Source: an uncultured Spirochaetota bacterium (lineage in GTDB: Bacteria; Spirochaetota; Spirochaetia; Treponematales; UBA12059). From it: a DNA stretch of 36,650 nucleotides. This document shows, piece after piece, positions 15,770 through 23,946 of the stretch; the stretch's first letter is position 1; every line of letters begins with the position of its first letter. Location of the stretch: the NCBI GenBank assembly GCA_937873275.1, contig CALMRC010000043.1, positions 1 through 36,650 of the forward strand. Direction: 5' to 3'. The notes beneath the pieces are model-generated. The model worked only from the letters and a program-made list of their open reading frames with translations, was not told the origin of the DNA and did not search any database. A program made the position numbers and the translations under genes.

Positions 15770-16831
15770 GTGAAACCATCCGTACGACATGCCGAACGGC
15801 GGGCCGGAAAACTCCCGTCGGCAACTCCGGCCGGAGCCTCACATTTCTGGAAGATTGCGGCCGTTTCGACCCTGGTTCTTCTCATCCTGGCCGCGGGATA
15901 CTTCCTGCTCCGGTCTCGGCCGGTCTTCCTGGTGCAGGCGGACTACGCCGCGGCCTGGGAGAAACTTCTCCGGGAGGACCCCCGCGCGCCCGGGTGGCGG
16001 ATCGTGACGTACGATCCCCGGGAAGGGCCGCCCTCGAGCCGGGGGCTTCGTGGTTACAGGATCTCCCCGGACAGGGAACGCCGGGCCCCTTCGGACCGGA
16101 CGGCCTCGACCGGATCGGCGGAGCCCGTCCCCGTCACGATACCGCGCCGGGGCCTCTCCCGGGACCCGGCGCCGCCGGACGGAGTTCTGCCCCTGGCGGT
16201 GGATCCGTGGATGGTCTTCCGCCGCCATTCCGGCCCGCCTCCGTCGCGGGTCTTCCTGGAAAAGGGCGGATCCGGAGGGGTCGTCCTGCTTCCGGGCGGG
16301 GAGCCCGAAGCCCTCCGTGCCTGGGCGGCCCAGGAACTTCAGAACCGGCCCGGGGCGTTCCCCGCGGAGCCGGGTCCCTGGCTCGAACGAGCGGGCCTTC
16401 TTGCCCGGGACGGGCGCTTCCAGCCCGGAGCCCTCACCGCGCGCTGGGATGACGTCCTTTCCCGGCTTCTAGGCCCCGGCGTCTCCTGGTTGTACGCCCC
16501 CTTGAGCCGGGTGCAGACCCTCTCGGGGGACCGGACGAGCCTCCTGGAAGCCGATCCCTTCCCGCCGCGGGAAGGCTGGAACGAGTTCGGCCTGCAGGCC
16601 CGCATCCTCTGGGCCGTGCCCCTGGGGGAAGGAACACCCCGGGGATTCACGGCTTCCGCGGCCCGTTGGCTTCGGGATCCGGCCACCCAGACCCGTCTCG
16701 GGGCGATCCTGGACTGGGCACCCGCCCATCGGGACGCCCGGGCGTCGAACCCCCTGGCGCGGGCCGCCCAGGAGGCCTGGCTCGAAAGCACCTACGTTTG
16801 GGAGGCTCCCGAATATGTTCACATCGACTGA
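15770..16831 (+). CDS. Membrane-anchored protein, possibly solute-binding-like
   Basis: The track begins this frame at 15677, inside the giant gene. I prefer the GTG at 15770, which has GGGAGGA 5-8 nt upstream and lies 13 nt after the preceding stop, giving 353 aa. A basic N-terminus is followed by one membrane segment (about residues 28-47), so most of the protein would lie in the periplasm. The C-terminal part has WAVPLGEG, then AARWLRDPATQTRLGAILDW and APAH. This resembles the C-terminal region of extracellular solute-binding proteins (WLxDPxxQxxL...WxPA). That likeness is weak and I do not claim transport. The gene is sandwiched in the Ig operon and its end overlaps the next gene by 17 nt, so a role in assembly or sensing for the Ig proteins is a fair guess. 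Confidence 0.7.
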   Translation: MKPSVRHAERRAGKLPSATPAGASHFWKIAAVSTLVLLILAAGYFLLRSRPVFLVQADYAAAWEKLLREDPRAPGWRIVTYDPREGPPSSRGLRGYRISPDRERRAPSDRTASTGSAEPVPVTIPRRGLSRDPAPPDGVLPLAVDPWMVFRRHSGPPPSRVFLEKGGSGGVVLLPGGEPEALRAWAAQELQNRPGAFPAEPGPWLERAGLLARDGRFQPGALTARWDDVLSRLLGPGVSWLYAPLSRVQTLSGDRTSLLEADPFPPREGWNEFGLQARILWAVPLGEGTPRGFTASAARWLRDPATQTRLGAILDWAPAHRDARASNPLARAAQEAWLESTYVWEAPEYVHID

Positions 16832-19800
16832 CGTACGCCTGGCGCTCCCGGCTCGATTCGCGGCGCGCTGGATTTTTGCGGCGCTGATCCTCGCTTCCGC
16901 CGCGCCTGCCCGGGCGAACGGCACTCCCGAGGATACCTGGCAGGAGGCGACGGGTACGGAGGTCTGGCTTCGGGAGTTCGACTTGTCCGGCGCGAAGCCC
17001 GGGACCCACAACGTCGTAATCCGTGCCCGGGACTCGGCGGGAAACGAAGCCCTGGTAGGACCCTACAACATCCGTATCGATCCCTCCGTGGGTCTGCCGA
17101 CGGTCCGGATCATCTACCCCGAGAAAGGCACCGTCCTGCGCAGGGACGTCCACATCGTGGGCGTGGCGGGCGGACGCATCGGCATCCAGACGGTGGAGAT
17201 CAAGCTCGACGGGGGCGGGTACTCCGCCGCGAAGGGTTCGGAGTACTGGAGCGCTTCCGTGGACGCGGCGTCCTTGCCGGACGGTCGGCACATCCTGACG
17301 GCCCGGGCCGTGGATCCCCGGGGGACCCCGGGGCCGGAATCCTCGGTGTCCTTCGTCCTGGACCGGGCGCCTCCCTCCGTCCGGATCCGATCCCACGAGT
17401 CCGGGGCCCTGATCCGCGGGAACGTCCAATTCGAGGGGATCGCGGATGACGCGAACGGCATCGCCCGGCTCTCCTTGAGCGTCGACGGCGGCAAGACCTT
17501 CCAGGACCTCGGCTTCCGGGGCGCCCGGGGGGAGACGGAGGCTGGATTCTCTTTCCCCGTCCAGAGCGGAAAGCTTCCGGACGGGGCCGCGATCTACCAC
17601 ATCCGGGCGGAGGACGGAACGGGAGCCGTGTCGGTCAACCCCGTCCTATTCTTCGTGGACAACAAATCCCCGGAGCTGGAGATCCTTTGGCCTGAAAAAG
17701 GGTCGAGCGTCGCGGGCACCTTTCGGGTCACCGGAACGATGAAGGACGTGGTGGGGGTTCAAAGCCTTTCCTGCGAAGTCGGGAAGACCGTGCTGGAAAT
17801 CGAGATGCGTCCCGGCGACCCCTACTGGACGGCGGACATTCCGGTGCCCCCGGGAACCGGGCGATCCGTCGATCTCCGGATCGTCGCGACCGACCGGAGC
17901 GGCAACCGGACCACGGTCTCCCGCGGGTTCGTGAACGAGCTCGATTCCTCGATACCGAGAGTCCGGATACTCCATCCCGGCGAGGCGGGACTCGCGGCGT
18001 TTCCGGCGGACGGTGCGATCTACGGGCAGGTTCTCGGGGGACCCGGAGTGGACACCGTCAAGGTCGAGGGGGGGAAGTCCTATCCCGCCAAGCCGGGTTT
18101 TCGCATCCCTTCCTCGGACATCGGGCCGGGGCGCGGCGAACTCCGCCTCCAGGCTTCGGGACCCGAGGCGGCCCAGGGCGAAGTCCTTAAGCTCCGGATC
18201 GTCCGTCCCGCTCCCCCCTCGGGGACCGTGCCCCCTCCTTCTCCGCCGCCTTCGAGCGTGACGGTGACGTCCCCGGCACCCTATTCGTATCAGCGGGGGG
18301 CCTTCGACCTCTCCGGGACATCCGAGGCTCCGGCCGGTTCCCGTCTGGAATTCCGTACGGCGCCTACGGAGCCCTGGCAGGAGATCGCCCCGGGCGCGGA
18401 CGGCAGGTTCTCCGTCCGGGTCGCTCCGGACGCCCTGCCCGAGGGACCGATGCATCTGGAACTTCGGACGGTGACCGACGGAATCGCGGCGGAGCCGGTC
18501 TACCATCCGGTCAACCGGTACACTTCGGCCCCGGAGATCCGCATCCATTCCCCCCGGTCCGGGGAAACGGTGAACGGCAACGTGACCGTCTCCGGGGATG
18601 TCGTCACGGCCGCCCCGATCGCGGAGCTTGCGTATTCCCTGGACGGCAAGACCTTCCGGGCTCTCCCGGGTATCCCCGCCTCCTACGGTGCCGCATTCTC
18701 CATGGTGGTAGACTTCACGGTCTTGCAGAAGGCCGGTGGAAGCGTCGGCATCCGGGCCGTGGACACGGCGGGCAACTCTTCGACCGCCGCGATACCCGTG
18801 ACCGTGGACTCTTCGGGGGACCTGCCCTCGATCCAGTTGAACCTTCCCGTCGACGGGGCCGTGGTGACCGGGGATTTCGACATTTCCGGAATGGCCTTCG
18901 ACGACGACGGTGTGGCGGCCGTCCATTGGCGGATCGGAGAGGGAGCCTACTCCCGCCTGGCCGTGGAGCAGAGCTTCCGGATCCCGGTTCCCCTGACTTC
19001 CGTCCGGGACGGCGAGCGGAGGATCGAGGTCTACGCGGAGGACGTCTACGGCCGGGTCGGGCCGCCCGCGTCGGCCGTCGTCCGGGTCAGTACCGGCGCT
19101 CCGACGGTGGAGGTCACCTCCCCGGGTCTCGAGGCGTACAATCGGGGCACCGTGATCCTGCGGGGGGCCGCTCGGGATCCGAACGGCATCGCCGGGATCC
19201 GGGTATCCCTGGACAACGGAGCCACCTTCCAGAGCGCGGAGGGCGCCGAATCCTGGAGCCTGTCCCTCAATACCGGGGCCTACAAGGACGGAGTGTATTC
19301 CGTCCTCGTGGTGGCGGCGGATTCCTTCGGCGTGGAGTCGAGGATCTCCTCCCTCCTCAACATCGACAACACGCCGCCCTTGATTTCCCTCGGGGAGCCC
19401 GCGGACGGCCGGATCACGGAACCCGCTCTCCGCGTCTCGGGCCAGACCAGCGACAATACGGGGGTCGAGTCCCTGGCCTTCGAGGTCACCCCCGTGCCGG
19501 GGACGGGGACCCAGCGCGGCCTTCGGATCGACGTCAAGCCGAGGCTTGTGATCCTGGAAACCCTGGACGTCTCCTCCCTTCCGGGGGGGAAGTACAATCT
19601 CCGGATGATCGCCTCCGACGCGGCGGGCAACTCGTCCGTCCTGGTACGGGGCATCGAGCTCGTGAAGGAGGCGGGTGCGTATCGGGTTGTCCTTCTGGAT
19701 CCCCTTCCGGGGGTGACCCATACGGGTCCTCTGACGGTTTCCGGCCGGGTGACCGGGCCCAGCCTTCCCGCCTCGGTCGGGATATTCTCGGGCCCGTCCC

Positions 19801-20888
19801 GAGCCGCGGATGCCGAGGTCGACCGGTTCGGGTATTTCCGGCAAACCCTGGAGGGCATTCCCGAGGAGGGCCGCCTGGTTCTCCGGGCGGGCTTCGACAC
19901 CCCCGCGGGGGAGAAGGTCCGAAGCGAGGAACATGCCGTCATCCTGGAACCCTACGGCCCCGTCCTGACCATCTCCAGCCATGGCGCCGGGGACGCGGTG
20001 ACCGGACGGCCCTGGCTCAGCGGTACGGCGGGAATTCGCCTCTCCCCCGGGGAGACGGAGGAGGCGGGCAAGAAGGCCGCGAGACGGTTCGAGGTTTCCC
20101 GGGTGGAGGTGAGCCTGGACAACGGCCGGTCTTTCCAGCCGGCTCAGGGGACTTCGGACTGGAAGTTCCGGCTGGAAACCGCCGAGCTTCCACGGGGGCC
20201 CCTGCCCGTGTTGGTCCGGGCGGAGTACGCGGACGGCCGTTCCGCGGTCCGGAGGATTCTACTGACCGTGGATACCGCTCCCCCCGAGGTGACCCTGGCG
20301 GCTCCCCAGGAGGGAAGCCTCCACGCGGAGTCCCTCTTGATGTTCGGGACCGCTTCGGACGACTACGGCCTGGAGACCGTGGAGGTCAACCTACGAGCCG
20401 GCGACAAGGCGGGATACTCGATCCCCCAATTCATCCAGGGATTGTACCTGGACACCCATGCCCTGGGCGCGACCTACGGGGACGTGGGGTTGGGGGTCAG
20501 TTTCTTCGACAACAACGTGAAGCTCCAGCTCCAGGCGGGATTGGCGCCCCCGGGTCGTTTCACCGGAACGGTGTTCGGGGCCAAGCTTCTGGCCAACGTG
20601 CTCTACCTGCCCTTCGATTATTTTCTCGGTCCGGACTGGTCGTTTTTCTCCATGTCCCTGGCCCTGGGGGCCAATTTCTCCTACTTCACCATGGACTCCG
20701 GCAGCGAGCCCCTGGTCATGTCCTCGGTCCTGGTTCAGTGGGAGTTCGCACGGTTCCAGTTCGCCGAATGGAAGGCCTTCCGTACCTTCTCCCTGTACGC
20801 GGAACCGAATCTCTGGTTCGCCGCCTCGGACGTGGAAGCCGGAGCCATCTTCAAGCTGGCCTTCGGATTCCGGGTCGGCATTTTTTAG
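16815..20888 (+). CDS. Ig-repeat protein with C-terminal outer-membrane beta-barrel
   Basis: This 1357-aa protein has a signal peptide (RWIFAALILASAAPARA, cleavage near residue 35) and about a dozen Ig-like repeats of the same type as the giant lipoprotein. From about residue 1196 to the end there is a 160-residue segment of alternating strands rich in Gly, Phe, Tyr and Leu. It ends FGFRVGIF with a terminal Phe, typical of an outer-membrane barrel. The Ig array starts with the second half of a domain (TWQEATGTEVWLREFDLSG) right after the leader. It ends with the first half of one (PPEVTLAAP ... VEVNLRAGD) right before the barrel. The ATG is preceded by GGGAGG within the upstream gene. The barrel is C-terminal, the reverse of intimin-type inverse autotransporters. 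A terminator follows at 20904. Confidence 0.88.
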   Translation: MFTSTDVRLALPARFAARWIFAALILASAAPARANGTPEDTWQEATGTEVWLREFDLSGAKPGTHNVVIRARDSAGNEALVGPYNIRIDPSVGLPTVRIIYPEKGTVLRRDVHIVGVAGGRIGIQTVEIKLDGGGYSAAKGSEYWSASVDAASLPDGRHILTARAVDPRGTPGPESSVSFVLDRAPPSVRIRSHESGALIRGNVQFEGIADDANGIARLSLSVDGGKTFQDLGFRGARGETEAGFSFPVQSGKLPDGAAIYHIRAEDGTGAVSVNPVLFFVDNKSPELEILWPEKGSSVAGTFRVTGTMKDVVGVQSLSCEVGKTVLEIEMRPGDPYWTADIPVPPGTGRSVDLRIVATDRSGNRTTVSRGFVNELDSSIPRVRILHPGEAGLAAFPADGAIYGQVLGGPGVDTVKVEGGKSYPAKPGFRIPSSDIGPGRGELRLQASGPEAAQGEVLKLRIVRPAPPSGTVPPPSPPPSSVTVTSPAPYSYQRGAFDLSGTSEAPAGSRLEFRTAPTEPWQEIAPGADGRFSVRVAPDALPEGPMHLELRTVTDGIAAEPVYHPVNRYTSAPEIRIHSPRSGETVNGNVTVSGDVVTAAPIAELAYSLDGKTFRALPGIPASYGAAFSMVVDFTVLQKAGGSVGIRAVDTAGNSSTAAIPVTVDSSGDLPSIQLNLPVDGAVVTGDFDISGMAFDDDGVAAVHWRIGEGAYSRLAVEQSFRIPVPLTSVRDGERRIEVYAEDVYGRVGPPASAVVRVSTGAPTVEVTSPGLEAYNRGTVILRGAARDPNGIAGIRVSLDNGATFQSAEGAESWSLSLNTGAYKDGVYSVLVVAADSFGVESRISSLLNIDNTPPLISLGEPADGRITEPALRVSGQTSDNTGVESLAFEVTPVPGTGTQRGLRIDVKPRLVILETLDVSSLPGGKYNLRMIASDAAGNSSVLVRGIELVKEAGAYRVVLLDPLPGVTHTGPLTVSGRVTGPSLPASVGIFSGPSRAADAEVDRFGYFRQTLEGIPEEGRLVLRAGFDTPAGEKVRSEEHAVILEPYGPVLTISSHGAGDAVTGRPWLSGTAGIRLSPGETEEAGKKAARRFEVSRVEVSLDNGRSFQPAQGTSDWKFRLETAELPRGPLPVLVRAEYADGRSAVRRILLTVDTAPPEVTLAAPQEGSLHAESLLMFGTASDDYGLETVEVNLRAGDKAGYSIPQFIQGLYLDTHALGATYGDVGLGVSFFDNNVKLQLQAGLAPPGRFTGTVFGAKLLANVLYLPFDYFLGPDWSFFSMSLALGANFSYFTMDSGSEPLVMSSVLVQWEFARFQFAEWKAFRTFSLYAEPNLWFAASDVEAGAIFKLAFGFRVGIF

Positions 20889-20903
20889 TCTCCCTCGGAC
20901 CGC

Positions 20904-20934
20904 GGCCCGCCCCCCTCCGGGGCGGGCCTTTCCA
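20904..20934 (+). terminator. Terminator of the Ig operon
   Basis: GGCCCGCCCC-CCTCC-GGGGCGGGCC is a perfect 10-bp GC-only stem followed by a short T run (TTTCCATT). It lies 16 nt after the stop of the barrel protein gene. Confidence 0.8.
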
Positions 20935-20952
20935 TTCCGCCTCTCTTCCTCC

Positions 20953-20985
20953 GTTTACTGTTCACCGTCCACGGTTTACAGTAAC
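20953..20985. repeat. Heptamer array C, GTYYACN x4
   Basis: The units are GTTTACT, GTTCACC, GTCCACG, GTTTACA and a partial GTAACC. The array runs to within 4 nt of the ATG of the DUF434-family gene, occupying the place of its ribosome binding site. TTTACA in the last full unit could serve as a -10-like element, which is speculative. Confidence 0.85.
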
Positions 20986-20988
20986 CCC

Positions 20989-21690
20989 ATGCTCCTATCC
21001 CCGCCCTTCCCGGAGGCGGCCCGGGACTACCGCCTCCTCCTGGACCGGGGCTATCCGTCGGCCGCGAGCCTCAAGCTGGTCGGGGACCGGTACGCCCTGG
21101 ACAAGGAAACTCGGACGGTACTCTTCCGGGGGGTGCTGTCGGAATCCCGGTCCGGCGCCATAGCGGGCCGGATCGTCCGTGCCCTGCCCCCGGGAGCCCG
21201 GTTGGCCGTGGACGGATACAACGTTCTCTTCACCCTGCTCAACTACCGCCGGGGTCATCCCCTCTTCCTGGGGACCGACGGCCTCCTGCGGGACGCCGGG
21301 GGAGCCCACGGCCGCGTCTCCGACGAGGGGATCTTCCGGGACTGCGCCCGGGCCGCCGCGGAGCGCCTGGCGGACCTCGGGGTCGCGTACGCGGAGGTGT
21401 ACCTGGACGCCCCGGTCTCCGGGAGCGGCTCCCACGCGGCGGCCCTCCGGGACCTCCTGGCGGAAGCGGGGCTGGCGGGCCGGGTGGACCTGGCCGCCTC
21501 CGCGGACCCCCGGGTCCGGGACTTCGAAGCCGGCTATGCTGCCGGCCAAGCCGAAGGCTTTGCCGCCACCTCGGACTCCGCGGTGGCCGAGACGGCCCGA
21601 TCCCCGATTTTCGACCTGGCCCGGGACGTCCTGGAGGCCCGGTACGGGGCGAGGTTTCCGGACCTCGGCGAGGTGGTCCGGGGATCGTGA
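20989..21690 (+). CDS. DUF434-family protein (DUF434 + PIN-like DUF5616 layout)
   Basis: The 233-aa product opens with AARDYRLLLDRGYPSAASLK and LVGDRYALDKETRTVLFRGV. I recognise this as the DUF434 signature found in archaea and some bacteria. The following part, with AVDGYNVLFTLLNYRRG and later AEVYLDAPVSGSG, fits the DUF5616-like second half, where a D-G-Y-N-V motif suggests a PIN/nuclease-like fold. No function is established to my knowledge. There is no Shine-Dalgarno sequence before the ATG. Heptamer array C ends 4 nt upstream, so translation may be leaderless or the true start may differ. The next gene begins after its own promoter, so this looks monocistronic. Confidence 0.75.
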   Translation: MLLSPPFPEAARDYRLLLDRGYPSAASLKLVGDRYALDKETRTVLFRGVLSESRSGAIAGRIVRALPPGARLAVDGYNVLFTLLNYRRGHPLFLGTDGLLRDAGGAHGRVSDEGIFRDCARAAAERLADLGVAYAEVYLDAPVSGSGSHAAALRDLLAEAGLAGRVDLAASADPRVRDFEAGYAAGQAEGFAATSDSAVAETARSPIFDLARDVLEARYGARFPDLGEVVRGS

Positions 21691-21735
21691 GCGGCGCGCG
21701 GGAGGGCGGGGGCCCGCCGCGATTCCCGGTTCGGC

Positions 21736-21765
21736 TTGACAGCCCGTTCCCCGGGGGCGGATACT
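21736..21765 (+). promoter_or_regulatory. Sigma70-type promoter of the M20 amidohydrolase gene
   Basis: A perfect TTGACA (21736-21741) lies 18 bp before GATACT (21760-21765). The start of transcription would be near 21772, leaving a leader of about 80 nt with AAGGAG before the ATG at 21852. Confidence 0.6.
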
Positions 21766-21851
21766 CGTTTCGTTCCGTCCGTCCCCGCGGCTTCCGCGCC
21801 GCGGACCTTTCGCCGCCGAAATCCCGGGATCGAATCCGGAAGGAGTCCGCC

Positions 21852-23153
21852 ATGCTTCCCGATCATGGAACGAACCATCGCAAGGTCCTGGAGGAGATCG
21901 ACCGCCTCCGGCCGGACGCGGTGCGGATCAGCCGGTCCATCCACGACCGGCCGGAGTTGGGACTCCAGGAGCGCTGGGCTTCGGCCTTCCTCGCCGAGGA
22001 GGCCCGTAAGCGGGGATTCACCGTGGAAGCCCCCGTCGCGGGACTTCCGACCGCCTTCGCCGCCCGGTACTCCTCCCCGAAACCGGGCCCCCGGATCGGC
22101 TTCCTCTGCGAGTACGACGCCCTCCCCGGTTTGGGTCACGCCTGCGGCCACAACATCATCGCCGCGGCGTCCTGCGCCGCGGCCTTCGCCCTCAAGCCCC
22201 GGGTGGAGGAGGTCGGAGGATCGGTCTTCCTCTTCGGCACCCCGGACGAGGAGGCGATGAGCGAGGAGTCGAAGGGCGGCAAGGTGATCATGAGCCGGGC
22301 GGGGCTCTTCCGGGACCTGGACGCGGTGTTCATGACCCATCCCGCCGGCGGCCGGGACGCGGCCTGGCGCTACAATTTCCCCCTCACGGACTTCACCGTC
22401 CAGTTCCGGGGAAAGCCGGCCCACTACACCCAGCCGGAGAAGGGGATCAACGCCCTGGAGGCCCTCCTCCTGTGCATCTCCAACCTGAACGCCCTGAAGC
22501 GGTCCTGGTCCCCCTCGGTCCTCCTGGCCTACACGATCACCGACGGCGGCGGCCCCAGCGCCATCATCGTGCCGGAATCGGCCAAGGCCCACTTCACCCT
22601 GAAGACCTTCGACAGCGGGTACATGGAGGAGCTCTTCGGGCAGATCCGGTCCTGCGTGGACGCGGTGTCGGGGATGACCGGCGCGAAGGGCGGCGTCACC
22701 GTCCTGGACGAATACAAGGGGACGATCCCGAATCTCCACCTTACGGCCAGCCTGTACCGGAACCTCCGCTCCCTGGGAGCGGAGGTGGAGAATCCCCTGG
22801 ATTCCCGGCGGGACCTGGAGCGCCAACGCTACCCCGGGACCTCCACGGATTTCTCGGACGTGAGCTGGGAGGCCCCGGCCATCCACGGGTACTGCGGCGT
22901 CGGGAAGGACCTGGTGCTGCATACCCCGGAGTTCGCCGCGGCGGCGGCCTCCGAGGACGGGGACGAGGCCCTGATCCGGGCGGCCAAGGCCATGGCCCTC
23001 TCGGCGGCGGACATCCTTTCGGATTCCGCCTTCGCGGCCCGGGTCCGGACGGAGTTCGAGGCCTACCGGCGGGACGGGTTCCGGAGCGTGCCGGGGATCC
23101 CCCCGGACTTCGGTCCCTTCCCGGAGGAGTTCGCCGACCTTTTCGGGGCGTAG
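21852..23153 (+). CDS. M20-family metallo-amidohydrolase (AbgB/aminoacylase-like)
   Basis: The 433-aa protein carries the M20 motifs HDRPELGLQE (31-40), LCEYDALPGLGHACGHN (85-101, metal-binding Cys/His) and GTPDEE (129-134, catalytic and metal Glu), plus a later TDFSDVSWEAP and a dimerisation-domain segment (FRGKPAHYTQPEKGINALEA). The ACGHN and SDVSW features fit the amidohydrolase branch that includes p-aminobenzoyl-glutamate hydrolases, rather than dipeptidase PepV. It probably hydrolyses an N-acyl amino acid or peptide in the cytoplasm, as there is no leader. The track starts at 21687. I use the ATG at 21852 because AAGGAG lies 8 nt upstream and the family's N-terminus aligns there. The gene stands alone behind a sigma70 promoter and converges with yigZ. 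Confidence 0.9.
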   Translation: MLPDHGTNHRKVLEEIDRLRPDAVRISRSIHDRPELGLQERWASAFLAEEARKRGFTVEAPVAGLPTAFAARYSSPKPGPRIGFLCEYDALPGLGHACGHNIIAAASCAAAFALKPRVEEVGGSVFLFGTPDEEAMSEESKGGKVIMSRAGLFRDLDAVFMTHPAGGRDAAWRYNFPLTDFTVQFRGKPAHYTQPEKGINALEALLLCISNLNALKRSWSPSVLLAYTITDGGGPSAIIVPESAKAHFTLKTFDSGYMEELFGQIRSCVDAVSGMTGAKGGVTVLDEYKGTIPNLHLTASLYRNLRSLGAEVENPLDSRRDLERQRYPGTSTDFSDVSWEAPAIHGYCGVGKDLVLHTPEFAAAAASEDGDEALIRAAKAMALSAADILSDSAFAARVRTEFEAYRRDGFRSVPGIPPDFGPFPEEFADLFGA

Positions 23154-23161
23154 GGCTTCCG

Positions 23162-23196
23162 CGGCCGGCTCGGAGTCATCCGCGGCGTGCCGGCCG
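23162..23196. terminator. Possible shared hairpin between convergent genes
   Basis: CGGCCGGC (23162-23169) and GCCGGCCG (23189-23196) form a perfect 8-bp inverted repeat in the 48-bp gap between the M20 gene and yigZ. There is no T-tract, so termination here is only suggested by position. Confidence 0.3.
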
Positions 23197-23201
23197 TCTC
23201 C

Positions 23202-23828
23202 CTATACGGGGACCCGGGCGAACCGCGTGGAGACCAGGCGGGGCCGGACGGCCCCGGCGGTCAGCGCGGTCACGGCCGTCTCGAAGTCCTCCCGGGCGGC
23301 CAGGGACAGGTCCACGGCCAGGCGTACGCCCTCCCCGAAGCTCCGCTCCGCGATGACAGCTCCGAGTTCCCCGGCCAGGACCTGGAACCGGTCGAAGAGC
23401 CGGTAGGGAAGGTCCAGCTCGAAGCGCCCCGTCTCCACCAAGGCCGCCCGCCGCGCCGCGGCCAGCACCGCCTTGCCCGCCTCGGAGTAGGCCTTCACGA
23501 GGCCCCCGGTGCCCAGGAGGGTGCCCCCGAAATAGCGGGTCACGACGATCGCCGCGTCCCCCAGGCCGGAGCCCTTGAGGACCGCCAGGAGGGGACGGCC
23601 CGCGGTACCCGAGGGCTCCCCGTCGTCGGAGCAGTAGTCCGCGGTCGTGTTGCCTCCGCCCAGTACGTAGGCGGGCACGTGGTGGGACGCGTCCGGGAAT
23701 TCGGCCCGGATGCGGGCGAGGAAGGCCCGGGCCTCCTCCGCGGACTCGACGGGCTCCAGGCTGGCGATGAACCGGGAGTTGACGACCCGGATCTCTGTCC
23801 GGGCGGGCTCGTAGGGGACGAGGAGCAT
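23202..23828 (-). CDS. yigZ: YigZ/IMPACT-family protein (UPF0029)
   Basis: The 208-aa protein has the full YigZ signature: VNSRFIASLEPV near the start, SDDGEPSGTAGRPLL, and VVTRYFGGTLLGTGGLVKAY, followed by a C-terminal ferredoxin-like domain. Family members are broadly conserved and linked to nucleic-acid or ribosome-related functions, without a firmly established reaction. The ATG at 23828 has no ribosome binding site. On the minus strand TATACT (23840-23835) ends 6 nt before it, suggesting that transcription begins at or next to the ATG. The gene is divergent from the GNAT-like gene across a region with two strong hairpins. Confidence 0.93.
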   Translation of the reverse strand: MLLVPYEPARTEIRVVNSRFIASLEPVESAEEARAFLARIRAEFPDASHHVPAYVLGGGNTTADYCSDDGEPSGTAGRPLLAVLKGSGLGDAAIVVTRYFGGTLLGTGGLVKAYSEAGKAVLAAARRAALVETGRFELDLPYRLFDRFQVLAGELGAVIAERSFGEGVRLAVDLSLAAREDFETAVTALTAGAVRPRLVSTRFARVPV

Positions 23829-23857
23829 GGGGCGAGTATACCAGATTGCCGGGAAGC

Positions 23858-23906
23858 CGACGAAGCTCGAAGAGCTTCGTCGACTCGAGCCTCAAGGCGG
23901 CTCGAG
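23858..23906. repeat. Twin hairpins in yigZ/GNAT divergent region
   Basis: CGACGAAGCTC-GAA-GAGCTTCGTCG (23858-23882) is a perfect 11-bp inverted repeat with a GAA loop. It is followed one base later by CTCGAGCC-N7-GGCTCGAG (23884-23906), a perfect 8-bp one. The GAA-loop design resembles the hairpins near tRNA-Lys. They may be a mobile palindromic repeat, transcript-end structures or operators. Confidence 0.75.
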
Positions 23907-23946
23907 CGGACTTGCGGTTTTCCCGTCCCTGCCGGAGAATGTCCCC

